Assembly (NCBI GenBank): GCA_050015355.1
Contig: JBEKBO010000182.1
Span: forward strand, 1-12,604
Length of the DNA stretch: 12,604 nucleotides
Source: CAWBRT01 sp050015355
GTDB lineage: Bacteria; Acidobacteriota; Terriglobia; Terriglobales; Acidobacteriaceae
Direction of reading: 5' to 3'
The position numbers and the translations under genes were made by a program. The notes below the pieces were generated by a model. That model was not told where the DNA came from and did no database searches. It worked only from the letters and a program-made list of their open reading frames with translations. Positions within the stretch are counted from its first letter, which is position 1. Every line of letters starts with the position of its first letter. This document shows positions 1 to 5,867 of the stretch, in pieces.

Positions 1-7
1 TCACACT

Positions 8-628
8 ATGCGTTTGTTCGTCGCGCTTGACATCGACGCGGCCATCCGGCAGCGGCTTCAGGAGTTCGTGAACGACCTCCACGCGCGCGTTCCCGGGGTG
101 CGCTTCGTTGGTCCGGAAACATTTCACGTGACGCTCAAGTTTCTCGGCGAGACCAGGCAGGTTGAGGAGATTGAGCAGGCGCTTGCCTCGGTGCGCGGCG
201 TGCCATTCGAGATTTCATTCCGCGGCAACGGCTTTTTCCCGGCCGCAAACCGCGCGCGGGTGTTCTGGGCCGGAATTGAAGCGCCGGGAGAGCTTCAGGC
301 GCTCGCCGCCCGCGTCGATGAAGTGGCGCGCACACTCGGCTTTCCGCCCGAGCGGGGGCCATACAAGCCACATCTGACGCTGGCGCGTCCCGGCTCCGGT
401 AATCCTCGGGGTAACCCCGGTGATCGGCCAGCCGGGGTCCCCGACAAGCCCGCTGGTGGCTTGTTGGGGTGGGGAGAGCCGGGATTCCAGGTCATTCAGC
501 AATACTTATCCGGCAAGCCCGAGCCCGAATTCGGTACAATGACGGCTCACGAATTCTTTTTGTTTGAAAGCATCCTGTCTCCGCGCGGAGCAACCTACAG
601 AAAAGTTCGGCGATATCCGTTGACGTGA
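8..628 (+). CDS. thpR: RNA 2',3'-cyclic phosphodiesterase (2H family, ThpR/LigT)
   Basis: Cytosolic 2H phosphoesterase that opens 2',3'-cyclic phosphate ends of RNA; the family was first described as a 2'-5' RNA ligase. The 206-residue product carries both catalytic HxTx motifs: H40-V-T42 within FHVTLKFLG, and H122-L-T124 within KPHLTLAR. The N-terminus MRLFVALDID and the C-terminal FFLFES...GATY...YPL pattern are typical. The start is the ATG at 8; its upstream region is only 7 bases, so an earlier start cannot be excluded. The protein is longer than the roughly 176-190 residues usual for the family. The excess is a Gly/Pro-rich stretch at about residues 129-159, just after the second HxTx motif, and it coincides with a copy of the window's mini-palindrome element read in frame. 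The insert lies in a loop position where homologues vary in length, so activity may survive. plsY follows after 106 bp. Confidence 0.93.
   Translation: MRLFVALDIDAAIRQRLQEFVNDLHARVPGVRFVGPETFHVTLKFLGETRQVEEIEQALASVRGVPFEISFRGNGFFPAANRARVFWAGIEAPGELQALAARVDEVARTLGFPPERGPYKPHLTLARPGSGNPRGNPGDRPAGVPDKPAGGLLGWGEPGFQVIQQYLSGKPEPEFGTMTAHEFFLFESILSPRGATYRKVRRYPLT
432..473 (+). repeat. Mini-palindrome element, copy A, in frame inside thpR
   Basis: GGGGTCCCC is followed by a 12-bp stem: 439-450 pairs with 458-469 including one G-U pair, with the 7-nt loop CGCTGGT, and the element ends in GGGGT. It is read without stops as residues of about 142-156 (AGVPDKPAGGLLGWG). A second small palindrome, GGGGTAACCCC at 408-418, lies just upstream, and 415-420 can pair with 432-437. 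The inserted block may therefore be larger than one unit. Confidence 0.8.
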
Positions 629-675
629 ACGGCTGTTGCGCGCCAGGGTGCATGAGGTGTCCTGCAAATGCCATC

Positions 676-715
676 GGGGTCCCCGGCACGCGCCGTAGTT
701 GCGCGTGTTGGGGTA
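676..715 (+). repeat. Mini-palindrome element, copy B
   Basis: GGGGTCCCC leads into a 13-bp stem (682-694 with 702-714, two G-U pairs) around the 7-nt loop CGTAGTT, ending GGGGT. It fills the middle of the thpR-plsY spacer and ends 19 bp before the plsY start. It is the cleanest example of the family, and its lack of a following T-run argues against a simple terminator. Confidence 0.82.
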
Positions 716-734
716 AATCGGTGTTTGCCGGGCA

Positions 735-1445
735 ATGAGGCCAGTGCCAATTTCGACCTATATTTTCTTTGCCGTATTCGCCTACCTTCTGGGGTCGATC
801 CCGTTCGGATACATCCTGGTGCGGCTCTTCCTGGGCGCCGACGTGCGCCAGACCGGTAGCGGCAACATCGGTGCCACCAACGTGGCCCGAACCGGTTCCA
901 AGGGACTTGCCATCGCCACGCTCGTGCTCGATATCCTTAAGGGTTACGTCGCTGCGACCGTCGCTTACGCCTATGGCATGCTTGTCGCCTGGCGGCACAC
1001 GCCCCAGGTCAACGGACTCCCGCCGAACGCTCCCGCCAATTCCGCCGTGCAGCAGGCATTCCTGCTGGCCGCGGTGGCCGCATTTTTTGCCATCATCGGA
1101 CACATGTTTACCGTCTGGCTGCGCTTCAAGGGAGGCAAGGGCGTCGCCACCGGCCTGGGGGTTTTTCTGGCGCTTGCCCCCAAGGCGGTGCTGATCGTGA
1201 TCGCGGTTTTCGTCGCGATTGTGGCCGTCACGCGCTACGTTTCGCTGGGCTCGATGGTGGCCGCGGCGTTATTTCCGCTCTGCTTCTATCTCTTGCAGCC
1301 TGAGCACGCCACGCCCGGAGTGCTCATCATGCTCTCCGGCGTCTCCCTGCTGATCATCTACCGCCATCGAGAGAACATCAGCCGGCTGCTGGCCGGGACC
1401 GAAAACCGCTTCGGGGCCAAGTCAAGTAAGGAGAAACAGAGGTGA
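735..1445 (+). CDS. plsY: Glycerol-3-phosphate acyltransferase PlsY
   Basis: Integral inner-membrane enzyme that transfers an acyl group from acyl-phosphate (made by PlsX) to position 1 of glycerol-3-phosphate, giving lysophosphatidate, the first committed step of phospholipid synthesis. All three conserved cytoplasmic motifs are visible in the 236 residues: GSGNIGATNVAR at 41-52, GHMFTVWLRFKGGKGVATGLG spanning 122-142, and the C-terminal block 209-227 with YRHRENI...GTENRFG. Hydrophobic segments near 8-33, 55-85, 108-128, 140-168 and 170-206 fit a multipass protein. It is about 30 residues longer than E. coli PlsY, mostly from a hydrophilic Pro/Asn-rich loop at 86-107. The ATG at 735 has no strong Shine-Dalgarno sequence. 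Its stop TGA overlaps the GTG start of gpsA, whose product makes the PlsY substrate. Confidence 0.96.
   Translation: MRPVPISTYIFFAVFAYLLGSIPFGYILVRLFLGADVRQTGSGNIGATNVARTGSKGLAIATLVLDILKGYVAATVAYAYGMLVAWRHTPQVNGLPPNAPANSAVQQAFLLAAVAAFFAIIGHMFTVWLRFKGGKGVATGLGVFLALAPKAVLIVIAVFVAIVAVTRYVSLGSMVAAALFPLCFYLLQPEHATPGVLIMLSGVSLLIIYRHRENISRLLAGTENRFGAKSSKEKQR
1428..1433 (+). promoter_or_regulatory. Ribosome binding site of gpsA
   Basis: AAGGAG inside the last codons of plsY, 8 nt before the GTG at 1442. It is a good Shine-Dalgarno match and supports the GTG start overlapping the plsY stop codon. Confidence 0.75.
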
Positions 1446-2467
1446 GCAGAATCGCGGTCATCGGCGCAGGCGCATGGGGGACATCCCTCACCATCGTGCT
1501 CGCACGCAACGGAGTTCACCAAGTCCGCCTCTGGGCGTATGAGGAAGAGGTCCGCCGCTCCTTCGAGAGCCGCCGGGAAAACGCGCTATTCATGCCCGGA
1601 GTGGCGATTCCGGCTTCGGTTCGCGTCACCAATTCGCTCGCCGAAGCGCTCGACGACGTTTCGATCGTGATCGGCGTCATGCCCTCGCACCACGCGCGCA
1701 ATCTTTACCGGCAAATGAAGCCATACCTGCGGCCTGAGATGCTGTTCATCTCGGCCACCAAGGGGCTCGAGACCGGCTCGCTGCTGCGGATGAGCGAAGT
1801 GATCCAGGCGGTGCTCGGTGCGGAACCGCTTGGCTTCCGCCCGCGCCTCGGTGCGCTCTCCGGCCCGTCGTTCGCGGTGGAGGTCGCCAAGGGCGATCCC
1901 ACGGCGGTCACCATCGCATCCGATGACGACGAACTGGCGCACACCGTGCAGCGCGAATTCAGCGATCCCAAATTCCGCGTTTACCGGCACCATGATGTTA
2001 TTGGCGTCGAACTTGGCGGCTCGCTGAAAAACGTTATCGCGATTGCGGCCGGCGTGGTTGACGGACTCGGGCTCGGCCACAACACCGCTGCCGCGCTCAT
2101 CACCCGCGGCTTGGCGGAGATGACACGCTTGGTGGTGGCGTGCGGCGGACAGTCCGAGACAATGGCCGGGCTCGCCGGCCTCGGAGACCTGGTGCTGACC
2201 TGTACAGGCAGCCTCTCACGCAACCGCAGCGTGGGCGTGGAACTCGGCAAGGGACGAAAGCTCAACGAAATTATCAGTAGTATGCACGGCATGGTGGCGG
2301 AAGGCGTGCTCACCACCGACGCCGCCGTCGGACTGGCGCTCAAATACCAGTTGGAGATGCCGATCACGCAGCAGACGCACGCCCTGCTCCACGAAGGCAA
2401 ATCGCCGCGCGAGGCGATTCACGAGTTGATGACGCGGCCGTTCACCACCGAAGTGAAGCTGTACTAG
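1442..2467 (+). CDS. gpsA: NAD(P)-dependent glycerol-3-phosphate dehydrogenase
   Basis: Cytosolic enzyme reducing dihydroxyacetone phosphate to sn-glycerol-3-phosphate, the backbone precursor for phospholipids. The 341 residues show the Rossmann motif G8-A-G10-A-W-G13, the TKGLE block with K107, GPSFAVEVAKG from 141, and the catalytic-lysine segment ELGGSLKNVIAIAAG (K196). They also show AGLGDLVLTC (245-254), SRNRSVG (259-265) and EGV (287-289). Length is normal for the family. The GTG start is fixed by the AAGGAG site at 1428 and by the 4-base overlap with the plsY stop, which suggests translational coupling. Together the pair supplies and consumes glycerol-3-phosphate. The TAG stop lies in a CTAG that also forms the left tip of a long palindromic repeat, so the last codons border an element boundary. 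Confidence 0.97.
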   Translation: MSRIAVIGAGAWGTSLTIVLARNGVHQVRLWAYEEEVRRSFESRRENALFMPGVAIPASVRVTNSLAEALDDVSIVIGVMPSHHARNLYRQMKPYLRPEMLFISATKGLETGSLLRMSEVIQAVLGAEPLGFRPRLGALSGPSFAVEVAKGDPTAVTIASDDDELAHTVQREFSDPKFRVYRHHDVIGVELGGSLKNVIAIAAGVVDGLGLGHNTAAALITRGLAEMTRLVVACGGQSETMAGLAGLGDLVLTCTGSLSRNRSVGVELGKGRKLNEIISSMHGMVAEGVLTTDAAVGLALKYQLEMPITQQTHALLHEGKSPREAIHELMTRPFTTEVKLY

Positions 2468-2670
2468 AAGCTGCTTCATAACTCGATTCTCCGAGGTGTC
2501 ATCCTGAGCGTAGCCGGGGTCCCCGGCGACGGCCGCTTTTGCCGTTGCTGGGGTGGAGGAGCGAAGGATCTGCTGTTTGCGCGTGCTGGAATAAAGCAGA
2601 TCCTTCGGTCGCACAAAACCGGTGCGACCTCAGGATGACACTGCTACGAGTTTTTCAGCAGCCTCTTTAG
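2464..2670 (+). repeat. Large MITE-like palindrome, copy 1 (carries a nested mini-palindrome)
   Basis: Non-coding imperfect palindrome starting on the gpsA stop codon. The arms pair in layers: outer ends 2464-2484 with 2648-2670 (degenerate on the left); GTGTCATCCTGAG at 2496-2508 with CTCAGGATGACAC at 2629-2641; GAAGGATCTGCT at 2563-2574 with AGCAGATCCTTC at 2595-2606 (perfect); and a side hairpin GGTCGCAC/GTGCGACC at 2607-2629. A sister copy lies at 8256-8414. This copy differs by a nested mini-palindrome at 2515-2559. No ORF or transposase is present, so any movement would need machinery supplied in trans. Confidence 0.82.
2515..2559 (+). repeat. Mini-palindrome element, copy C, nested
   Basis: GGGGTCCCC, a 13-bp stem (2521-2533 with 2541-2553, two G-U pairs), the loop CGCTTTT, then GGGGT. 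It is flanked by AGC at 2512-2514 and AGC at 2560-2562, whereas the sister palindrome at 8256 has a single AGC at the equivalent place. This suggests insertion with a 3-bp target duplication. Confidence 0.78.
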
Positions 2671-2757
2671 CCGCTGAGGGACCGCCGTTGGTTCCAGTCC
2701 CAAGATGAGTTATGAAACTGCTTGTAGGGTCTGTCGAGTCAGCGAGCAATAACATCT

Positions 2758-2899
2758 GCCATGATGATCCTAACGGCCGACGGTGCCCCACGTTCGCCTG
2801 CTTTTGGCTAACGTGGGGTAGTTTCTCCAAGTTCGATGAGGCCCACGTTCCGCCCACCCTGAAACTGACCCGCCACCATGCCATGATCGTCCTAACGGC
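2758..2899 (+). repeat. Pair of 20-bp direct repeats upstream of ftsY
   Basis: GCCATGATGATCCTAACGGC at 2758-2777 and GCCATGATCGTCCTAACGGC at 2880-2899 match at 18 of 20 positions, 122 bp apart. The second copy ends 17 bp before the TATAAT at 2917, where a -35 element would lie. It could be an operator or simply the edge of a duplicated repeat. Confidence 0.6.
2786..2818 (+). repeat. CCCCA...TGGGG hairpin
   Basis: CCCCACGTT (2786-2794) pairs with AACGTGGGG (2810-2818), with a further GCC/GGC pairing inside and a T-rich loop. It belongs to the same loose hairpin class as those at 5285, 6678, 6737 and 10541. Confidence 0.6.
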
Positions 2900-2916
2900 A
2901 TCGCCGCGGCGTACCG

Positions 2917-2922
2917 TATAAT
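2917..2922 (+). promoter_or_regulatory. Probable -10 element of ftsY
   Basis: A perfect TATAAT ends 11 nt before the ATG at 2934. No convincing -35 hexamer is seen at the normal 16-18 bp spacing. If used, transcription would start about 5 nt before the ATG, giving an almost leaderless mRNA, which fits the absence of a Shine-Dalgarno sequence. Confidence 0.5.
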
Positions 2923-2933
2923 GTGCGATTGCG

Positions 2934-3884
2934 ATGATCCAAACTTTATTTGGCGATACCGAAGAGAAGCCCTCGTTTTTTGAGCGCATGAAGCAGGCTG
3001 TCACGCGCACCCGCGAGAACCTGATTGAGCGTATCGACGAGGCGGCCGGCTTCCGAGGGGAAATTGACCGCGACACCCTCGACGACCTGGAAGCTACGCT
3101 GCTGGCCGCCGATCTCGGCTCCGCGACCACCGGGCAGGTGCTGGCCAACCTGCGCGAAAAAGTCGATCGCAAGCAGATTGGCAACGTCGAGGAGTTGAAG
3201 CGGGTTCTGAAGGAAGAGCTGCGCGGCATTCTTACGGCGGCGGAAAAGCCCGTCAACAGCGTTGACGGCGAGCCCGAGGTGATTCTCGTGGTCGGCGTGA
3301 ACGGCACCGGCAAGACCACCACCATCGGCAAGCTGGCGCACAATCTGCGCGCGCAAGGCAAGAGCGTGCTGCTGTGCGCGGCGGATACCTTCCGCGCCGC
3401 CGCCATCGAGCAGCTTGAAATCTGGGGCGAGCGCACGGGCACGGAAGTGATCAAAACCAAGCCGGGCGGCGACCCTTCGGCGGTGCTGTTTGACGCGCTG
3501 CAGGCCGCGCGCGCCCGCAAAGTCGATTACGTGATTGTCGACACCGCGGGCCGCTTGCATACCAAGACGAACCTGATGTCGGAACTCGATAAGATGCGGC
3601 GAACAGCGCAGCGCATCATTGCCAGCGCGCCGCACGAAACCCTGTTGGTCATGGACGCCACCACCGGTCAGAACGGCTTGCAACAGGCCAAGCTGTTCAC
3701 CGCATCGGCCGGAGTGACCGGAATCGTGTTGACCAAACTCGACGGGACCGCGAAGGGCGGAATTGTGGTCGCCATTTCGCGCGAAATGGGGCTCCCGGTG
3801 CGCTACGTGGGCGTAGGCGAAAAGCAGGGCGATCTGCTGCCGTTCCGCGCCGAGGATTTCGTCGAATCGCTCTTCGCCAAGTAG
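2934..3884 (+). CDS. ftsY: Signal recognition particle receptor FtsY
   Basis: SRP-type GTPase that docks the Ffh-ribosome complex at the inner membrane and hands nascent membrane proteins to the Sec translocon. The 316 residues comprise the N domain (helical, about 10-100) and the G domain with all motifs: G1 GVNGTGKT at 121-128, G2 DTFRAAA at 151-157, G3 DTAG at 203-206, G4 TKLD at 267-270, and the closing GVGEKQGDL at 293-301. The long acidic A domain of E. coli FtsY is absent, as in many other bacteria; membrane contact would rely on the basic N-terminal helix. The ATG at 2934 has no ribosome binding site but lies just after a TATAAT. An internal ATG at codon 19 is less likely because it would trim the first N-domain helix. 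Confidence 0.96.
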   Translation: MIQTLFGDTEEKPSFFERMKQAVTRTRENLIERIDEAAGFRGEIDRDTLDDLEATLLAADLGSATTGQVLANLREKVDRKQIGNVEELKRVLKEELRGILTAAEKPVNSVDGEPEVILVVGVNGTGKTTTIGKLAHNLRAQGKSVLLCAADTFRAAAIEQLEIWGERTGTEVIKTKPGGDPSAVLFDALQAARARKVDYVIVDTAGRLHTKTNLMSELDKMRRTAQRIIASAPHETLLVMDATTGQNGLQQAKLFTASAGVTGIVLTKLDGTAKGGIVVAISREMGLPVRYVGVGEKQGDLLPFRAEDFVESLFAK

Positions 3885-3908
3885 ATTGTGTTTCATAAAC
3901 GGTGCGTT

Positions 3909-4047
3909 GAAGGGGCATGGCTTACATGGCAGCTCTTCGCTACGGCTTGTATGCTTCTGCCAGGCATCACTCAGGTCTCGAAAGAGATCATGGCGGCCAT
4001 GCCGTCCAAAGTCAGGAAGAACGCGGGCTTTAGCCCCCGAGGGGATT
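3909..4047 (+). repeat. Composite palindromic repeat, long copy
   Basis: It starts GAAGGGGCATGGCTT and ends GCGGGCTTTAGCCCCCGAGG..ATT (to 4047). GCATGGC at 3915-3921 can pair with GCCATGC at 3996-4002, enclosing about 74 nt. The related copy at 6575-6645 has the same left and right parts but only 2 nt at the hairpin tip. This copy therefore seems to carry an insert at the apex. It occupies most of the 230-bp ftsY-ribD spacer, and no gene is seen here. Confidence 0.65.
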
Positions 4048-4114
4048 AACGCCGTTTTCTAAAAGATTTACAAAGCAGGCTTTAAAATTTCTATCGAACC
4101 CAAGGCAAACGACC

Positions 4115-5257
4115 ATGGTACGGCGCACGGCAGACGAACTCTTCATGACGCAGGCCCTCGAACTGGCTCGCCAGGGTGTGGGGCTTGCCTCGCCCAATCC
4201 CTGCGTCGGGGCCATCGTGGTCGACGAGCGCGGCCGCATCGTCGGGCGCGGAGTTCACCACTACGCCAAACGCAAGCATGCGGAAGTGCTCGCCTTGGAA
4301 GAAGCCGGGCCGCTGGCGCGCGGCAACACTCTCTACCTGAATCTCGAGCCTTGCTGCCACACCGGGCGAACCGGGCCGTGTACGGAGGCAATCCTCGCCG
4401 CGGGAGTTGGACGCCTGGTGGCGGCCATGCGCGATCCCAATCCGTTGGTCGGCGGCAAGGGATTCGAACAGCTTCGCCGCGCGGGGGTTGATGTCAGCGA
4501 GGGCGTCCTGGAGCTCGAAGCGCGCAAACTCAACGAGGCGTTCGCGCATTTCATCCGCACCGGCAAGCCGTTTGTGACCCTCAAGTCGGCGATGACGCTC
4601 GACGGCAAGATCGCGGGCGCACCGCTCAACCCCGCCGCCGGCAAGGGCTCTACGACCTACATTACGGGAGCCTCGGCGCTGCGCCAGGTGCACCGGCTGC
4701 GCCACGCTTCGGACGCGATCCTGGCCGGCATCGGCACGGTCATCGCCGACGACCCGATGCTGACCGACCGCAGCGAACTTCCACGGCGGCGGCCTTTGCT
4801 GCGCGTGATTCTCGATTCGCACTTGCGCATTCCCGTCGATTCCCGCATCGTCGCCAGCGCGGCCGATGACTTGATCGTGTTTTGCGTCGATGCCGCCGAT
4901 GAAAAAAAAGACGCGCTTGAATCCTGCGGCGTCCGCGTTGAGCGGCTTCCAGCGGGCCCGGAGAAACGCTTTCCTGACCTGCAATGCGTCCTCGACCGGC
5001 TCGGAAAAATGCAGATCACGAGCCTGTTGGTCGAAGGCGGAGCAACGGTGAATTGGGCATTCCTGAAGGCTGGCGCGGTCGACAAAGTCTGGTTCTTCTA
5101 CGCGCCGAAAATCCTTGGCGGCAGCGCCTCCGTCGGCTTGGCAAGCGGCGAAGGCTTTGGCACGGTCGCGGATGCCGCGCAGCTCCGCGACGTTTCCCTG
5201 CACCGCTACGGAGAGGACTTTGCCGTCGAAGGATATCTCCGCGATCCCTACGCGTAA
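4115..5257 (+). CDS. ribD: Bifunctional diaminohydroxyphosphoribosylaminopyrimidine deaminase / 5-amino-6-(5-phosphoribosylamino)uracil reductase
   Basis: Catalyses the second and third steps of the pyrimidine branch of riboflavin synthesis: deamination, then NADPH-dependent ribosyl reduction. The N-terminal deaminase domain (about 7-150) has H55-A-E57 and PCCHTGRTGPC with C80 and C89. The 25- and 9-residue spacings of these zinc ligands match the E. coli enzyme, and E57 is the proton shuttle. The reductase domain (about 151-375) begins KPFVTLKSAMTLDGKIA and includes DAILAGIGTVIADDP (200-214), LLVEGGATV (304-312) and a PKILGG segment (331-336). The length of 380 is normal. The ATG at 4115 has AAGG 9 nt upstream; a second ATG at 4145 would shorten the N-terminus by 10 residues. 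It stands alone rather than in a rib operon, but ribE follows about 610 bp later on the same strand. A strong hairpin plus TTTT follows its stop. Confidence 0.97.
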   Translation: MVRRTADELFMTQALELARQGVGLASPNPCVGAIVVDERGRIVGRGVHHYAKRKHAEVLALEEAGPLARGNTLYLNLEPCCHTGRTGPCTEAILAAGVGRLVAAMRDPNPLVGGKGFEQLRRAGVDVSEGVLELEARKLNEAFAHFIRTGKPFVTLKSAMTLDGKIAGAPLNPAAGKGSTTYITGASALRQVHRLRHASDAILAGIGTVIADDPMLTDRSELPRRRPLLRVILDSHLRIPVDSRIVASAADDLIVFCVDAADEKKDALESCGVRVERLPAGPEKRFPDLQCVLDRLGKMQITSLLVEGGATVNWAFLKAGAVDKVWFFYAPKILGGSASVGLASGEGFGTVADAAQLRDVSLHRYGEDFAVEGYLRDPYA

Positions 5258-5284
5258 ACCATCGTTTCACGTTTCTCGTTGGGT

Positions 5285-5317
5285 GCCCCATTCAAGCGAA
5301 GCTTGGGTGGGGCTTTT
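5285..5317 (+). terminator. Terminator-like hairpin after ribD
   Basis: GCCCCATTCAAGC (5285-5297) pairs along its whole length with GCTTGGGTGGGGC (5301-5313), two G-U pairs and a GAA loop. TTTT follows directly, and the hairpin starts 27 nt after the ribD stop. The stem is related to the hairpin at 6678-6710, so it may be a repeat used as a terminator. Confidence 0.65.
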
Positions 5318-5356
5318 CGTTGACTCGTTTCCCGTTTCTCGTTTCTCGTTGGGTGC

Positions 5357-5387
5357 GCATTTCACCCGGCCGGGTGCCGTGAAACGT
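5357..5387 (+). repeat. TTTCAC-ACCCGGCCGGGT-GTGAAA palindrome, first copy
   Basis: A 31-bp unit with TTTCAC (5360-5365) pairing with GTGAAA (5379-5384) around a CCCGGCCGGG core. The same unit recurs at 5731-5761 with one mismatch in 31, and a partial form begins at 10501. Confidence 0.7.
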
Positions 5388-5524
5388 GCAACGTCCAACG
5401 TGAAACTTTGAAACATGAAACCTTGAAACCTGCCTTCTTGGTCTTTGCACGAAACCAATAAAGTCACAAACTCTGAGTAAACACTCTTCACGAGCGCCGG
5501 AGTCTCCAGATTCCGCCCCTTTGG

Positions 5525-5621
5525 AGCCCGCGTAGCGGGCAAAAGATGGTAGCCCCATGGCGCAAGCCTGGGGTAGGCGTCGGAGCCGGAGAAACAAGCC
5601 CGCATAGCGGGCGTAAGATGG
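5525..5621 (+). repeat. Two direct copies of a GCCCGC(G/A)TAGCGGGC hairpin unit
   Basis: A 25-bp unit at 5525-5549 and 5597-5621, matching at 22 of 25 positions, 72 bp apart. Each has a GCCCGC/GCGGGC stem followed by an AAGATGG tail. Between them is a CCCCA/TGGGG hairpin (5553-5573). Confidence 0.65.
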
Positions 5622-5642
5622 CCCAATGCCCCGCTAGACTGG

Positions 5643-5761
5643 CTAGAGCAGAACCAGAGATGCTGATCCTTCGCTGAGAGTGTCATCGTGAGGAGGTTCG
5701 CCGCTTTTGCTAATCGACGTGACGATCGATGCATTTCACCCGGCCGGGCGCCGTGAAACGT
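5643..5761 (+). repeat. GTCATCGTGAGG element, copy without a full mini-palindrome
   Basis: Homologous to 10374-10515: both begin CTAGAG(C/T)AG, share ACCAGAGAT, then GTGTCATCGTGAGGAGGTTC, CGACGTGACGATC and GCATTTCACC. The arms GTCATCGT and ACGTGACGAT can pair. Here only about 12 bp (GCTTTTGCTAAT) separate the arms, and that segment contains the CGCTTTTGC loop typical of mini-palindromes. It ends in the 31-bp TTTCAC/GTGAAA unit. Confidence 0.7.
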
Positions 5762-5833
5762 CCCATAATCCCCAGTGCCATGCCGCCTTGCGCCATGTGT
5801 TGCAAGTCACATGTTTCCCCTCAAGCTGCCAGC

Positions 5834-5839
5834 TATAAT
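5834..5839 (+). promoter_or_regulatory. Possible -10 element of ribE
   Basis: A perfect TATAAT 28 nt before the ribE ATG, leaving a short leader with a GGAGAG site. No clear -35 hexamer is seen at normal spacing. Confidence 0.5.
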
Positions 5840-5856
5840 TTCTTTTTGCCATCATT

Positions 5857-5862
5857 GGAGAG
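5857..5862 (+). promoter_or_regulatory. Ribosome binding site deciding the ribE start
   Basis: GGAGAG ends 5 nt before the ATG at 5868. It supports this start over the in-frame ATG at 5775. Confidence 0.65.
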
Positions 5863-5867
5863 CTCTT

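Larger units (their letters stand above)
2671..2933. other. Gene-less spacer before ftsY
   Basis: Together with the palindrome at 2464-2670 this makes about 466 bp without a supported gene. It holds a 20-bp direct repeat (2758, 2880), a CCCCA...TGGGG hairpin (2786-2818) and a TATAAT hexamer just before ftsY. The short open frame at 2712-2921 has no recognisable content and overlaps these repeats. Confidence 0.6.
5258..5867. other. Gene-less, repeat-filled spacer between ribD and ribE
   Basis: About 610 bp with no supported gene. In order it holds: a terminator-like hairpin (5285-5317); two GTTTCTCGTTGGGTGC direct repeats (5271 and 5341); a TTTCAC...GTGAAA palindrome (5357) that recurs at 5731; paired AGCCCGC(G/A)TAGCGGGC hairpins (5525, 5597); a CCCCA/TGGGG hairpin near 5553-5573; a GTCATCGTGAGG element (5643-5761); and a TATAAT (5834) before ribE. 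No FMN-riboswitch-like core was found. Confidence 0.7.

Noticed and set aside
2464..2670. Rho-independent terminator for gpsA
   Set aside because: The structure is very long, layered and has no T-run; a homologous copy lies upstream of mobA, so a dispersed repeat fits better.
2712..2921. Small gene of 69 residues before ftsY
   Set aside because: It overlaps the direct repeats and hairpin, and has no ribosome binding site or recognisable content.
2630..3520. Long - strand open frame opposite ftsY (296 residues)
   Set aside because: Ser/Arg-rich, low-information translation antisense to a clear FtsY; it is a shadow of high-GC codon use.
4091..5203. Long - strand open frame opposite ribD (370 residues)
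   Set aside because: Antisense to a well-supported RibD with no recognisable domain; a GC-driven shadow.
5525..5621. CRISPR-like array
   Set aside because: Only two units 72 bp apart with imperfect identity and no further spacing periodicity or cas genes.
5258..5867. FMN riboswitch between ribD and ribE
   Set aside because: The location would be suitable for riboflavin genes, but I found no conserved RFN core; the structure present is explained by repeat hairpins.
5775..5867. N-terminal extension of RibE by 31 residues
   Set aside because: The family begins at MFTGIVE, which has its own GGAGAG site; the upstream region holds the TATAAT.
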